From: an uncultured Opitutia bacterium | GTDB taxonomy: Bacteria; Verrucomicrobiota; Verrucomicrobiia; Opitutales; Opitutaceae | Direction: 5' to 3' | DNA length: 64,000 nucleotides | Assembly: GCA_903902745.1 (NCBI GenBank) | Contig: CAIUWA010000046.1 | Span: 1-64,000, forward strand | In this document: positions 41,762 to 50,900 of the stretch, one piece after another | Position numbering within the stretch: the stretch's first letter is position 1 | How the letters are laid out: every line of letters begins with the position of its first letter | The notes under the pieces: generated by a model | The model's database searches: none | What the model saw: the letters and a program-made list of their open reading frames with translations, nothing else | What the model was told of the DNA's origin: nothing | Translations under genes and position numbers: made by a program

Positions 41762-42883
41762 ATGCTCAGCTATCTTGCCAACTTCGAGAATCATTTCGGC
41801 CCGTTGCGCGCGCTGAAGTACATCAGCGTGCGCACCATCGGTGCGGTGATTACGGCGGCGCTGCTCGGCTTCGTCCTGGGGCCGTGGCTCATCACGCAGC
41901 TGCGCAAATTGAAATTCGGCCAGCATTATGATGACGACCGCACGGGCGACCTTGCGCAGCGCTTCGACAAAAAAAACACCCCGACCATGGGCGGCCTGCT
42001 CATTTTCTTCTCCGTCTTCGGGGCGTCGATCCTCTGGGCGGTGCCCAATGTCTGGGTGGTGGTCAGCCTCTTCGTCTACGCCGCGCTGACGGCGGTGGGA
42101 TTCCGCGACGACTACCTGAAGGTCGTGAAGAAGAACCGGGCGGGCATTTCTTCCCGCGAAAAAATGGCCTGGCAGACCGTGATCACGCTCGTGGCCGTCG
42201 GCGTCCTGCTCTGGCATCCGCTCAGCTCGGAAAAAATTCGCGAGCTCTGGGTGCCGTTCCTGAAATATCCGATTTTCGTCTTCGCCGGCGGCGTGGGGCT
42301 GCTCGGGCTGCTTGTCATGATGTTCTTCTGGGTCGTGGGCTTTTCCAATGCCATCAACCTCACCGACGGCCTCGATGGCCTGGCCATGGGCTGCACCATC
42401 ACGGTGGCGCTGGTCTATGGCATCATGGCCTACATCGCGGACAACGTGAACCTGGCGGACTATCTTCTCATCGGCCACGTGCCCGGCACCGGCGAGCTCA
42501 CGGTCGTTTGCGGCGCGCTGGTGGGCGCCGGCATGGCCTTCCTGTGGTACAACTCGCACCCGGCGGAGGTCTTCATGGGCGACACAGGCTCGCTCGCCCT
42601 CGGCGGGCTCATCGGCGTGATCGCCTTCATGGTGCAGCAGCCCTTCACGCTCATCATTGTTGGTGGCGTGTTCGTGTGGGAGGCGTTGTCCGTTATCATC
42701 CAGGTTGGCTGGTTCAAGTTCACCCGCCGCCGCCATGGCGAGGGCCGGCGGTTCTTCCTGATGGCGCCCATCCACCACCATTTTCAGAAACAAGGCTGGC
42801 CCGAGACGAAGGTGGTGCTTCGGTTCTGGATCCTCTCGCTCATGTGCGCGCTGGCCGGCCTCGGCACCTTGAAAATCCGCTGA
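41762..42883 (+). CDS. mraY: Phospho-MurNAc-pentapeptide transferase
   Basis: Integral membrane enzyme making lipid I from UDP-MurNAc-pentapeptide and undecaprenyl phosphate. The 373-residue protein has about ten transmembrane helices and the family motifs KKNTPTMGGLLIFF, GFRDDYLKVVKKN, FSNAINLTDGLDGLAMG, FMGDTGSLALGG and the histidine cluster MAPIHHHFQKQG. All catalytic Asps are in place. Confidence 0.97.
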   Translation: MLSYLANFENHFGPLRALKYISVRTIGAVITAALLGFVLGPWLITQLRKLKFGQHYDDDRTGDLAQRFDKKNTPTMGGLLIFFSVFGASILWAVPNVWVVVSLFVYAALTAVGFRDDYLKVVKKNRAGISSREKMAWQTVITLVAVGVLLWHPLSSEKIRELWVPFLKYPIFVFAGGVGLLGLLVMMFFWVVGFSNAINLTDGLDGLAMGCTITVALVYGIMAYIADNVNLADYLLIGHVPGTGELTVVCGALVGAGMAFLWYNSHPAEVFMGDTGSLALGGLIGVIAFMVQQPFTLIIVGGVFVWEALSVIIQVGWFKFTRRRHGEGRRFFLMAPIHHHFQKQGWPETKVVLRFWILSLMCALAGLGTLKIR

Positions 42884-42886
42884 CCC

Positions 42887-44197
42887 ATGCCGCTCTCCAC
42901 CCCCGAAATCATGCGCCCGTTGCTGACCGTGCCCGTCGCCATCTTTGGCGGCGGGGCGAGTGGCCGGGCCGTGCTCGGACTGCTGGGAAAACTGGGGGTT
43001 CAGGGGGTCATTTTTGACGAAAAGGGAGGGGGTAAAGGCAGTGTTAATAACTTCGGTCCGGGGGAGGCGACCGCCAGCCGCCTCGTGGTCTTTTCCCCGG
43101 GTTTCCGACCGGATCATCCCTGGCTGCAGGCCGCCCGGCAGGGTGGCTGCAAGTGCTTGGGCGAGCTTGATTTCGCCTCGCTCTTTTGGCGCGGCTCGGT
43201 GGTCGCAATCACGGGCACGAACGGCAAGACGACGCTCACGGAATTCCTCACGCACGCGCTCCGCTCCGTCGGACATGACGCGACGGCGACGGGCAACATT
43301 GGATTCCCCTTTTCCCAGCTGGTGGCGGACACGGATGCCGGGGCCGTGGCGGCCGCGGACAAGATCGCCGTGTGCGAAGTGAGTTCGTTCCAAGCCGAGT
43401 CGTTGCGGCACTTCCACGCCGATGCGACGCTCTGGACTAATTTTGCGGAGGACCATCTGGACCGTCATCCCGGGCTCGAGGCTTATTTTGCCGCGAAGTG
43501 GGTGCTGACCGGCTGCACGACGCCCGGAGCGTTTTTTGCCGGCACGTCGGTAAATCGATTTGCGCAAAAATCCGGCCGGGCGCTGCCGCCGGCCGCCAAC
43601 GTGTTTTCAGAGGGAAAAAAGCCCGATTCCCGCCTCGCCGGCACTCCATTCGCGGTCTACCCGCAGTACGAAAATTTCCTGCTGGCCGCCGCTTGGTGGA
43701 ACCACGCTGGCCTGGCGGAAGAGGATTTGTTCGCCGCGGCCCGCACCTTCCAGCCCGGACGCCACCGTCTCGCCCGCGTCGCGGCGATCGACGGGGTCAC
43801 GTGGTGGAATGACTCGAAGGCCACCAACTTTCACGCGGTTGAAGCCGCCCTGGCGTCCTTTGCCGCTCCGGTCCTGCTGATTGCCGGGGGCAAGGGAAAG
43901 GGAGGCGACCTCGCCGGCTTCGTGCGACGCATTGGGCCGCGGGTGAGGGAGATGTTTCTGCTCGGCGAGACCAAGGAGTCGCTGGCCACACTTTGTGTCG
44001 CGGAAAAGGTGCCTCATGTCCTCTGCGTGACCCTCGCCGAGGCCGTCCATCGAGCCGCCGAACACGCCCGGGCCGGGGACCACGTGCTGCTCAGCCCGGG
44101 CTTTGCGAGCTTCGACCTTTTTCACAATTACGAAGACCGGGGAAACCAGTTCGAATCCCTTGTGAGTAACTTGGCAGTAACCCCTACTTTGAGATAG
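42887..44197 (+). CDS. murD: UDP-MurNAc-L-alanine:D-glutamate ligase
   Basis: Second amino-acid addition in peptidoglycan precursor synthesis. The 436-residue protein has the N-terminal Rossmann loop AIFGGGASGRAVLGLL, ATP loop VAITGTNGKTTLTEFL, CEVSSFQAESL, WTNFAEDHLDRHPGLEAYF, WWNDSKATNFHAVEAAL and LLSPGFASFDLFHNYEDRG, all typical of MurD. It directly follows mraY. Confidence 0.95.
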   Translation: MPLSTPEIMRPLLTVPVAIFGGGASGRAVLGLLGKLGVQGVIFDEKGGGKGSVNNFGPGEATASRLVVFSPGFRPDHPWLQAARQGGCKCLGELDFASLFWRGSVVAITGTNGKTTLTEFLTHALRSVGHDATATGNIGFPFSQLVADTDAGAVAAADKIAVCEVSSFQAESLRHFHADATLWTNFAEDHLDRHPGLEAYFAAKWVLTGCTTPGAFFAGTSVNRFAQKSGRALPPAANVFSEGKKPDSRLAGTPFAVYPQYENFLLAAAWWNHAGLAEEDLFAAARTFQPGRHRLARVAAIDGVTWWNDSKATNFHAVEAALASFAAPVLLIAGGKGKGGDLAGFVRRIGPRVREMFLLGETKESLATLCVAEKVPHVLCVTLAEAVHRAAEHARAGDHVLLSPGFASFDLFHNYEDRGNQFESLVSNLAVTPTLR

Positions 44198-44230
44198 CTT
44201 TCCCCACCACCTCCAACCATTACTTCTCCT

Positions 44231-45262
44231 ATGAAAATCATGAAAATTTTCGGCATCGTCATGGCCATCCATGCCTTTGCCTTCGTGCTGATTTTTGCCA
44301 ATCCCGGCTGTAGTTCCACCAACAAGGGCGCGCCCGTCGCGACGGCGCCCACCACCGCCCCCAGCCGCCCGCCGGTGGTTTCCTTCGCCCCATCCGGCGG
44401 TGACGCGCCGGTGATCTCGGCCACTCCGGCGGCTGCCTCGACCGGCGGTTTTGACCCCAACGCCCCGGCCGTCGCCTCGGCGGTGCGCTTCACCCCCACG
44501 CGCCCCGGCACGCCGGCCGCAACCGCGGTACAGGCGCAACCGGTGGCGGATGTGCTGCCGGCCACGACTTACGCAGTGGGTACCGGCGACAGCCTTTGGA
44601 CGGTGGCCAAGAAGAATCACCTGACCGTCGCCGAACTCGCCAAGGCCAACAACCTCACTGCCGATTCCAAGCTCAAGCTGGGGCAGAAGCTCATCATCCC
44701 CTCCAAGCCGGCAGCGGGTGCCGCCGCTCCGGCCGCCGCCGACGGGGCTCCGACCTACAAGGTGAAGGCCGGCGACAAGCTTGCGACGATCGCCAAGCGA
44801 GCCGGCACCACCGTGGCCGCGATGAAGGATCTCAACGGGTTGAAGTCCGACACCGTGTTCGTCGGCGAGAATTTGAAACTGCCCGCCGGCGCGATCATGG
44901 CTGACGCGCTGCCGGCTGATCCGGCTGTGGCGTCCGCCAAGCCGTCCGCCGATTCCTTCACCCACACCGTGAAGGACAAGGAGACGCTCAGCTCCATCGC
45001 CCAGAAATATCAGGTCAAATACAGCGAGATCGCCACGGCCAACAACATCACGGATCCCATGAAAATCCGCGCCGGGATGGTGCTCGTCATCCCCGGGTGG
45101 AAGGCGCCGAAGTCCGCCAAGGCAACCGAGGAGCCCACCAACTCGGCCAAGGTCCTCGTGCCCGACCAAGGGCCGAGTCCCGCCGCCAAACCCATGACGC
45201 AGGCGGATATTCCCGTGATCAAGATTGAGGAGCCGTCCGCCAACTCGTCGAAAAAGCCCTGA
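44231..45262 (+). CDS. LysM-domain lipoprotein of the dcw cluster
   Basis: A 343-residue protein with an N-terminal hydrophobic segment ending in a lipobox-like ANPGCSS (Cys about residue 27), then a Thr/Pro/Ala-rich linker and three LysM domains at about 112-157 (YAVGTGDSLWTVAKKNHLTV), 174-222 (YKVKAGDKLATIAKRAGTTV) and 243-290 (HTVKDKETLSSIAQKYQVKY), then a Pro/Ala-rich tail. LysM binds the GlcNAc part of peptidoglycan, so the protein likely sits on the wall at division sites. It has no enzymatic domain. Its place between murD and ftsW, in a cluster otherwise of standard content, suggests a division role; this is inference. Confidence 0.88.
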   Translation: MKIMKIFGIVMAIHAFAFVLIFANPGCSSTNKGAPVATAPTTAPSRPPVVSFAPSGGDAPVISATPAAASTGGFDPNAPAVASAVRFTPTRPGTPAATAVQAQPVADVLPATTYAVGTGDSLWTVAKKNHLTVAELAKANNLTADSKLKLGQKLIIPSKPAAGAAAPAAADGAPTYKVKAGDKLATIAKRAGTTVAAMKDLNGLKSDTVFVGENLKLPAGAIMADALPADPAVASAKPSADSFTHTVKDKETLSSIAQKYQVKYSEIATANNITDPMKIRAGMVLVIPGWKAPKSAKATEEPTNSAKVLVPDQGPSPAAKPMTQADIPVIKIEEPSANSSKKP

Positions 45263-45285
45263 GGCCAGGCCCACGCCCACCGACC

Positions 45286-46449
45286 ATGGCCCGCGAACCG
45301 TTTGCCGAGGCGCCCCGAGCACGATTCATCCCCAGCCCGGTTGCCGTCATCATCGTCTGCGCGGTCGGCCTGACCATCCTTGGGCTCACGGTCCTGTTCA
45401 GCGCGAGTGCCTCGATGAGGCAGGATCCGTATTTCTATCTGCACAAGCAGATCATCGGCGTCGTGCTGGCGGCGGTGATCTGCTTCGTGACCAGCCGCCT
45501 CGATCTCGACTACGTCCGCCGCTACGCTTGGTGGGCGGGAGTCGTGTTTCTGGTGCTGTTGGCCGCGGTGCTGGTCCCGCACATCGGCGTCTGGCGCGGC
45601 GGTGCCCGCCGCTGGCTGGGCTACGGGTCGGCCCTGCTGCAAGTCTCGGAATTTGCGAAGCTCGGGTTTGTCTTCTGCCTCGCCCACTACCTTGCGCTCA
45701 ACCAGACGCGCATTGGCGGGTTCAAGCATGGTTTCCTGATCCCCATGGCCCTCATCGTGGCCTTCGCGGGGCTCATTGCGAAGGAACCGGATTTGGGCAC
45801 ATCGGCCCTCGTCGTGGCCGTGGGCATGCTGATGCTGTTCCTCGCCGGGGCCCGCTGGCGTTACCTCTTGCCCTCGCTGGTTCTGGTGCTCGCGGCGTTC
45901 AGCCTCATAGTTTACCTCATTCCGAACCGGCTACATCGCCTGCTCGCGTTTCTCGACGTCGAGGGGAACAAGCAGGGTGGAACCTACCAGCTTTACCAGG
46001 GGCTGCTCGGTTTCGCGGCCGGCGGGGTGAACGGGGCCGGACTCGGGCAGGGCCGCCAGCAGTTAAATTTTTTGCCCGAGGCGCAGACGGATTATATCTT
46101 TGCCGTCATCGGTGAGGAACTCGGGTTGTGTTTCACGCTCGGTGTCGTGGCGCTGTTCGCGACCATTTTCATCGCGGGTCTGCTCCACCTGAGGCGGGCG
46201 CCGAACCTGTTTCAATTTCTCCTGGTGACCGGCTGTCTCCTGCTCATCTGCCTGCAGGCGATCATCAACCTCGGCGTGGTCACGGGCGTGTTTCCGACCA
46301 AGGGCATGTCGCTGCCATTCATCAGCGCGGGCCTGTCGAACCTGCTGCTCATGGGGCTGCTGCTCGGCGTCCTGCTCAACTCCCAGCGCACCTGGGGCCG
46401 CGCCACGGTTCGGACCGAAACCCGGATCCTGCAAGAGGTGACGGCGTGA
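45286..46449 (+). CDS. ftsW: Septal peptidoglycan glycosyltransferase FtsW
   Basis: SEDS-family polymerase that works with FtsI to make septal glycan. The 387-residue protein has about ten transmembrane helices and the family landmarks LTVLFSASASM in helix 1, WRGGARRWLGYGSALLQVSEFAKL, LIAKEPDLGTSALVVAVGMLM (catalytic-pocket Asp), GGTYQLYQGLLGFAAGGVNG, EAQTDYIFAVIGEELG and FPTKGMSLPFISAGLSNLL. It lies between the LysM lipoprotein gene and murG. Confidence 0.95.
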   Translation: MAREPFAEAPRARFIPSPVAVIIVCAVGLTILGLTVLFSASASMRQDPYFYLHKQIIGVVLAAVICFVTSRLDLDYVRRYAWWAGVVFLVLLAAVLVPHIGVWRGGARRWLGYGSALLQVSEFAKLGFVFCLAHYLALNQTRIGGFKHGFLIPMALIVAFAGLIAKEPDLGTSALVVAVGMLMLFLAGARWRYLLPSLVLVLAAFSLIVYLIPNRLHRLLAFLDVEGNKQGGTYQLYQGLLGFAAGGVNGAGLGQGRQQLNFLPEAQTDYIFAVIGEELGLCFTLGVVALFATIFIAGLLHLRRAPNLFQFLLVTGCLLLICLQAIINLGVVTGVFPTKGMSLPFISAGLSNLLLMGLLLGVLLNSQRTWGRATVRTETRILQEVTA

Positions 46450-46507
46450 AAAAATCCCCGCCAGTTTGCGGGAACGGATCAGCCCGGCGGCGGAAGGAAA
46501 TCCCTGC

Positions 46508-47638
46508 GTGAAAAGGATCCTCATCTCCTGCGGCGGCACCGGCGGCCATCTTTCTCCTGGCATCGCACTCGCCGAGGGGCTGCGCGCCCGCGGCCACGAG
46601 GTCACTTTGCTGATCAGCCGGAAGCGGGTGGATGCCAGGCTCAGTGAGAAATACCCGGACCTGCGCTTTGTCCGCGTGTCGGGCACGGGCTTTTCGTGGC
46701 ATCCGGTGAAGCTGGTGCAATGCGTGGCCTCGCAGATCCGCGGGTTTATTTTCTGCCGCCGGCTCGTGCGCGAGCTGAAGCCGGACGGCATCGTGGGCTT
46801 CGGCGGCTTCACCTCGGCTCCCGTCGTGCTGGCCGGCCGCCTGCTGGGCGTGCCGGTGGCGCTGCATGAATCGAACCGCGTGCCGGGCCTCGCCATCCGG
46901 GCCCTGGGCCGCTTTGCGCGGCGCGTTTACCTGCCGCCGGGCGTCCGCCTGGCCGGCGTGCGCGCCACGGCCACGCGCCATGTCGGTCTGCCCCTCCGCA
47001 GCGAAATGGTGCGTCTCTCCCAGGCCGCCGCCCGGTCCACACTGGGACTGGAACCGAATCAGAAGGTGCTCGCCATCCTGGGTGGCAGCCAGGGTGCCTC
47101 CGCGCTCAACGCGTGGGCCCGCCGCGAACTTCCGGCCCTCGCCGCCGAGGGCATCCAGGTTTACTGCGTGACGGGCCTCGGCAAGGGCGAGCCGGAGTCC
47201 ATCACCCTGCAGGCGCGCAACGGCGCGGTGATCCGGGCGGTGTTTGCGCCGTTTTGCGACCGCATGGCCGATCTGCTATCCGCATCTGACCTGGTCATCT
47301 CGCGCGCGGGCGCGGGCACCCTGGCCGAACTCATCCGCTGCGTGACCCCGGCGATCCTGGTGCCTTACCCGCAGGCCGCGGACGACCATCAGCGGGCCAA
47401 TGCGGCCTTTTTTGAACGCCAGGGCGGCGGTCTCGTCGTGGCCCAGACCGCGCTCGGCGGCCTGCACGCCGAGGTCGTTGATGTCATTTTCAACGACTGG
47501 TTGCTCCGCCAGTTCCGCTCGAACCTGCAGCGGATGGACCGGGCCAATTCACTCGACCTCCTCCTGGGCGATCTCGAGGAAATTACCACGCCGCCGACGG
47601 CGGGGTTCCCGGGCAACTCGCAGCAATCTGCCGCATGA
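46508..47638 (+). CDS. murG: UDP-GlcNAc:undecaprenyl-PP-MurNAc-pentapeptide GlcNAc transferase
   Basis: Makes lipid II from lipid I at the inner membrane face. The 376-residue GT-B enzyme begins with ILISCGGTGGHLSPGIALAE, and shows SGTGFSW, GFGGFTSAPVVLAG, ALHESNRVPG, LAILGGSQGASALN and SRAGAGTLAELIRCVTPAILVPYPQAADDHQ. GTG 46508 is chosen because it starts the fold directly (VKRILIS) and GGAAGG lies about ten bases upstream; the frame continues upstream only with a TTG at 46466. It overlaps murC-murB by four bases. Confidence 0.95.
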   Translation: MKRILISCGGTGGHLSPGIALAEGLRARGHEVTLLISRKRVDARLSEKYPDLRFVRVSGTGFSWHPVKLVQCVASQIRGFIFCRRLVRELKPDGIVGFGGFTSAPVVLAGRLLGVPVALHESNRVPGLAIRALGRFARRVYLPPGVRLAGVRATATRHVGLPLRSEMVRLSQAAARSTLGLEPNQKVLAILGGSQGASALNAWARRELPALAAEGIQVYCVTGLGKGEPESITLQARNGAVIRAVFAPFCDRMADLLSASDLVISRAGAGTLAELIRCVTPAILVPYPQAADDHQRANAAFFERQGGGLVVAQTALGGLHAEVVDVIFNDWLLRQFRSNLQRMDRANSLDLLLGDLEEITTPPTAGFPGNSQQSAA

Positions 47639-49968
47639 GACCTGTTCCGCCGCCCCGTCTTTTTGACCGTGATGTGCGCCACATCCACTGTGTCGGCGTC
47701 GGCGGCATGGGCGTCGCGCCCCTGGCGGTCTACCTGGTGCAGTCGGGATTCACGGTCTCGGGTGAGGACGACGCCCTGACCGACGCCGTGCGCTCGTTGC
47801 TCGAGCGCGAGCGCGTAACGGTCGGCCCGATTCCCGCGGACTGCGATCTCATTGTCTGCTCCTCGGCGATCCCCCGGACCCACGCGGTTTATTCGGCCGG
47901 CGTGGCGCGTGGCCTGCCCGTGGTGCGTCGCGGCGAAATGCTGGCCGAGGTCGTGCGGGGGAAAAAGCTCGTCGCCGTCTGCGGCTCGCACGGCAAGACG
48001 ACCACCACGGCGATGCTCATCACGGCCCTGCGCGGGGCGAATTTTTCCGCGGGCTATGTGCTGGGCGGCTTGTTCAGCGAAGACCTGCCGCCCGCCCGGG
48101 CCGGCTCGAACGACTGGGTGGTCGCCGAGATCGACGAGAGCGACGGCACGATCGACCGCTTCGCGCCCGAGATCACGGTGACGGTCAACCTCGACTGGGA
48201 TCATCCCGATTTTTACCGCCAGCCGGCCGACCTTGAGGCGGCCTTTGCCGCGCTGTTTGCGCGCACCACGGGAACGGTCCTGGTGAATGACGCCTGTCCG
48301 CTGTCCCAGCGGATCACCGGCCGGGAAGGACGGAAGGGGCGGCCGGCACTGTCGTTTGGCCGGAGCGGGGATTTTTCCGGGGAAATCCGCGAGGAGGCGG
48401 CCAGCGGCATGACGCTGAAGCTCGGCGGTCGTTTCGGCCTGACGGACGCCGTGGTGCGGGCCCGCGGCGAATTCAACGCGGCCAACGCCACCGCTGCGCT
48501 CGCCGCCGCCCAGCTCATGGGGGTGGTGCTCACGCCGCGGCTGCTCGCGACGTTCGCCGGGGTGCGCCGCCGGCAGGATGTGCTTTATGCCGCGAACAAC
48601 CTGACGGTCATCGAGGATTATGCGCACCATCCGGCGGAGATTCGCGCGTTGCTGGCGAGCCTGCGCTCGCGCGTGGCCGCGGCGGGCCGGCTGGTCGTGA
48701 TCTTCCAGCCGCACCGTTTCAGTCGCACCGCGCAGTTCAAGGCCGAGTTTGCCGCGGCGCTCGCCCTGGCCGACAGCTTGCATCTGCTTGACGTCTATGC
48801 GGCGGGGGAGGCGCCGATCGCGGGCGGCACCTCGGCCGACATCTATGCGGAATTAAAGCACAATGCTGCTGCGCTGCCCGTCAGCTATCTGCCGGGGGAT
48901 GACGCCGAATTTTTCCGGGCCCTCACGCGCGATGCCCGCGCCGGCGACCTCGTGGCCTTTGTCGGGGCCGGTGACATCGACCAGAAAGCGCGGGCCTGGC
49001 TGGTGCTGCTGGAGTGGGAGGCGATGAAGGAGAAGCGCTGGGATGAATTCGTGACGGCGGTTGGTCCGCGGCTTTCATCCGCGGCAAAACTGAAGCGGGA
49101 GGAGCCGCTGGCGCCAAAGACCACGATGCGCGTGGGCGGGTCGGCCCGCGTTTATGCCGAGCCGGCGAGCGTGGAGGATCTGCAGGCGCTCTGGCGCGAG
49201 GCGCAGGTGAGCGGCATCGAGGTCTTCTGGCTCGGCCGCGGCTCCAATCTGATCGTGCCCGACGAAGGGGTGGACGGCCTGGTGGTGGCGCTGACGCATC
49301 CGGCCTGGGCGGAGTTTGAACCGCGGCCCGACGGCCGCGTGTGGGTCGGCGCCGGCCTGCGGCTGAAAAATCTTTGCGGGCTGGCCGGCAAGGCGGGCCT
49401 CACCGGCTTTGAGTTTCTCGAGGGCATTCCCGGCTCGGTGGGCGGCGCGTTGCGCATGAACGCCGGCGCCATGGGCGGCTGGATGTTCGACGTGGTCGAC
49501 GAGGTGCAGCTGATGACCGCCGGGGGCGAGGTGAAGACGCTCAAGAAAGCGGACATGCATGTTGAATACCGCCATTGCGCGGAACTGCACCACGCGCTCG
49601 CACTCGGGGCGCTGCTGCGGCCGGCATCGCCGGCCGACACCGACTCGATCAATCGCCAGATCGATGTTTACCGCCGCAAGCGCCACGAATCACAGCCGCG
49701 CGAACCGAGTGCGGGCTGCATTTTCAAGAATCCGCCGGGCGGCTCGGCCGGCCGTCTCATCGATGAAAGCGGCCTGAAGGGCGAGCGGGTGGGGGATGCC
49801 GAGGTTTCCTCCGTCCATGCCAACTTCATCGTGAACCGCGGACATGCGACGGGCGCTGACGTGCTCGAACTGGTGCGGCGCATCCGCGCCCGGGTGCGGC
49901 AGGCGAAGGGAATCGAACTCGAACCCGAGGTCCTGCTCTACGGCAAGGAATGGAGGGACGTGCTGTGA
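47635..49968 (+). CDS. murC/murB: Fusion of UDP-MurNAc:L-alanine ligase and UDP-N-acetylenolpyruvoylglucosamine reductase (MurC-MurB)
   Basis: A 777-residue two-enzyme protein. Residues 1 to about 465 are MurC: IHCVGVGGMGVAPLAVYL, ATP loop VCGSHGKTTTTAM (about 116), EIDESDGT, NLDWDHPDFY, DYAHHPAEIRALL and FQPHRFSRTAQF. Residues about 485-777 are MurB, the FAD reductase of the preceding step: MRVGGSARVYAEP, GRGSNLIVPDEGV, GIPGSVGGALRMNAGAMG, the proton-donor region SAGCIFKNPPGGSAG with Cys where E. coli has Ser, and final Glu in IELEPEVLLYG. The order in the protein is opposite to the order of the two reactions. It overlaps murG and ddl by four bases on either side. Confidence 0.96.
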   Translation: MRPVPPPRLFDRDVRHIHCVGVGGMGVAPLAVYLVQSGFTVSGEDDALTDAVRSLLERERVTVGPIPADCDLIVCSSAIPRTHAVYSAGVARGLPVVRRGEMLAEVVRGKKLVAVCGSHGKTTTTAMLITALRGANFSAGYVLGGLFSEDLPPARAGSNDWVVAEIDESDGTIDRFAPEITVTVNLDWDHPDFYRQPADLEAAFAALFARTTGTVLVNDACPLSQRITGREGRKGRPALSFGRSGDFSGEIREEAASGMTLKLGGRFGLTDAVVRARGEFNAANATAALAAAQLMGVVLTPRLLATFAGVRRRQDVLYAANNLTVIEDYAHHPAEIRALLASLRSRVAAAGRLVVIFQPHRFSRTAQFKAEFAAALALADSLHLLDVYAAGEAPIAGGTSADIYAELKHNAAALPVSYLPGDDAEFFRALTRDARAGDLVAFVGAGDIDQKARAWLVLLEWEAMKEKRWDEFVTAVGPRLSSAAKLKREEPLAPKTTMRVGGSARVYAEPASVEDLQALWREAQVSGIEVFWLGRGSNLIVPDEGVDGLVVALTHPAWAEFEPRPDGRVWVGAGLRLKNLCGLAGKAGLTGFEFLEGIPGSVGGALRMNAGAMGGWMFDVVDEVQLMTAGGEVKTLKKADMHVEYRHCAELHHALALGALLRPASPADTDSINRQIDVYRRKRHESQPREPSAGCIFKNPPGGSAGRLIDESGLKGERVGDAEVSSVHANFIVNRGHATGADVLELVRRIRARVRQAKGIELEPEVLLYGKEWRDVL

Positions 49969-50900
49969 ACCCTCCGGTCATTGCGGTCCTGTACGGCGGC
50001 ACCTCGTCTGAGCGCGAGGTCTCTCTGGGCTCGGGCAAGGCCTGTGCCCTCGCCCTGGCCCGCTCGTTTTCTACCTGCCAGATCGACGTCACGGCGGATG
50101 CCGTGCCGGCCGGCCTCGACCCGGCGAGGCACGTGGTTTTTTCCGCTCTGCACGGCGGCTTCGGTGAAAACGGCGGCATGCAGCAGGCGTTGGAGTCAGC
50201 GGGGTTCCAGTACGCGGGTTGTGGCGTCGCGGCGTGCGCCCTCACGATTGACAAGACCCGGACCAAGGCGACGGTTGCGGCGGCCGGCGTCCGCGTGGCG
50301 CCGGGCCTGACTTTCGCCGCGGAGGACAAACCCACGGCCGCCGCCATCGCGTTGGAACTCTCCGGTCCGCTGGTGCTCAAGCCCAACGACCAGGGCAGCA
50401 GCGTCGGGCTGTACCTGATCGAGAACCTCGCGGCGCTTGAGGCGGCGCTGCGCGAAGTGTCGTCGGGCCACTGGCTGGTCGAGCAGCGCATCACGGGTCC
50501 CGAACTGTCCGTCGGCGTGGTTCACGGCCGCGCGCTGGGCGTGGTCGAGATCCGGCCGAAGTCGGGCATCTATGATTTTTCCAGCAAGTACACGAAGGGG
50601 CTGACCGAGTACCTCGCACCCGCGCCCCTGGGCGACGCGCTTACGCGCACGGTGCAACAGGCGGCCGAAACGGCCTTCGCGGCCTGCGGCTGCCGGGACT
50701 ACGGGCGTGTGGACTTCATGCTCGGCGCGGGAAATATTCCGTTTTTTCTCGAAATCAACCCGCTGCCCGGCATGAAGGAGACCAGTCTGCTGCCGATGAG
50801 TGCGCGCTGCGCGGGATGGGATTTCACGGCGTTGGTTCGGGAAATGGTCGGGCCTGCGTTGCAGCGCTTTCAGCCGGCCGCTGCCTTGCTCCGCACATGA
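49965..50900 (+). CDS. ddl: D-alanine:D-alanine ligase
   Basis: Makes the D-Ala-D-Ala dipeptide used by MurF. The 311-residue ATP-grasp enzyme has LYGGTSSEREVSLGSGKA, FSALHGGFGENGGMQ, DKTRTKATVAAAGV, LVLKPNDQGSSVGLY, VEQRITGPELSVGV, DYGRVDFML and LEINPLPGMKETSLLPM. GTG 49965 is the best start: GGAGG lies eight bases upstream and the codon overlaps the murC-murB stop. An ATG at 49950 would add five residues. Confidence 0.95.
   Translation: MNPPVIAVLYGGTSSEREVSLGSGKACALALARSFSTCQIDVTADAVPAGLDPARHVVFSALHGGFGENGGMQQALESAGFQYAGCGVAACALTIDKTRTKATVAAAGVRVAPGLTFAAEDKPTAAAIALELSGPLVLKPNDQGSSVGLYLIENLAALEAALREVSSGHWLVEQRITGPELSVGVVHGRALGVVEIRPKSGIYDFSSKYTKGLTEYLAPAPLGDALTRTVQQAAETAFAACGCRDYGRVDFMLGAGNIPFFLEINPLPGMKETSLLPMSARCAGWDFTALVREMVGPALQRFQPAAALLRT

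Noticed and set aside
38716-41763. A very long open frame (about 1000 codons) on the minus strand opposite ftsI-murF
   Set aside because: It is antisense to well-conserved ftsI, murE and murF, its translation is rich in Arg, His and Gly without motifs, and such shadows are common in high-GC DNA with biased third positions.
49708-49745. Cys in place of the MurB proton-donor Ser as a sign of inactivation
   Set aside because: Cys at this position (GCIFKNP type) is common in active MurB proteins of other bacteria.
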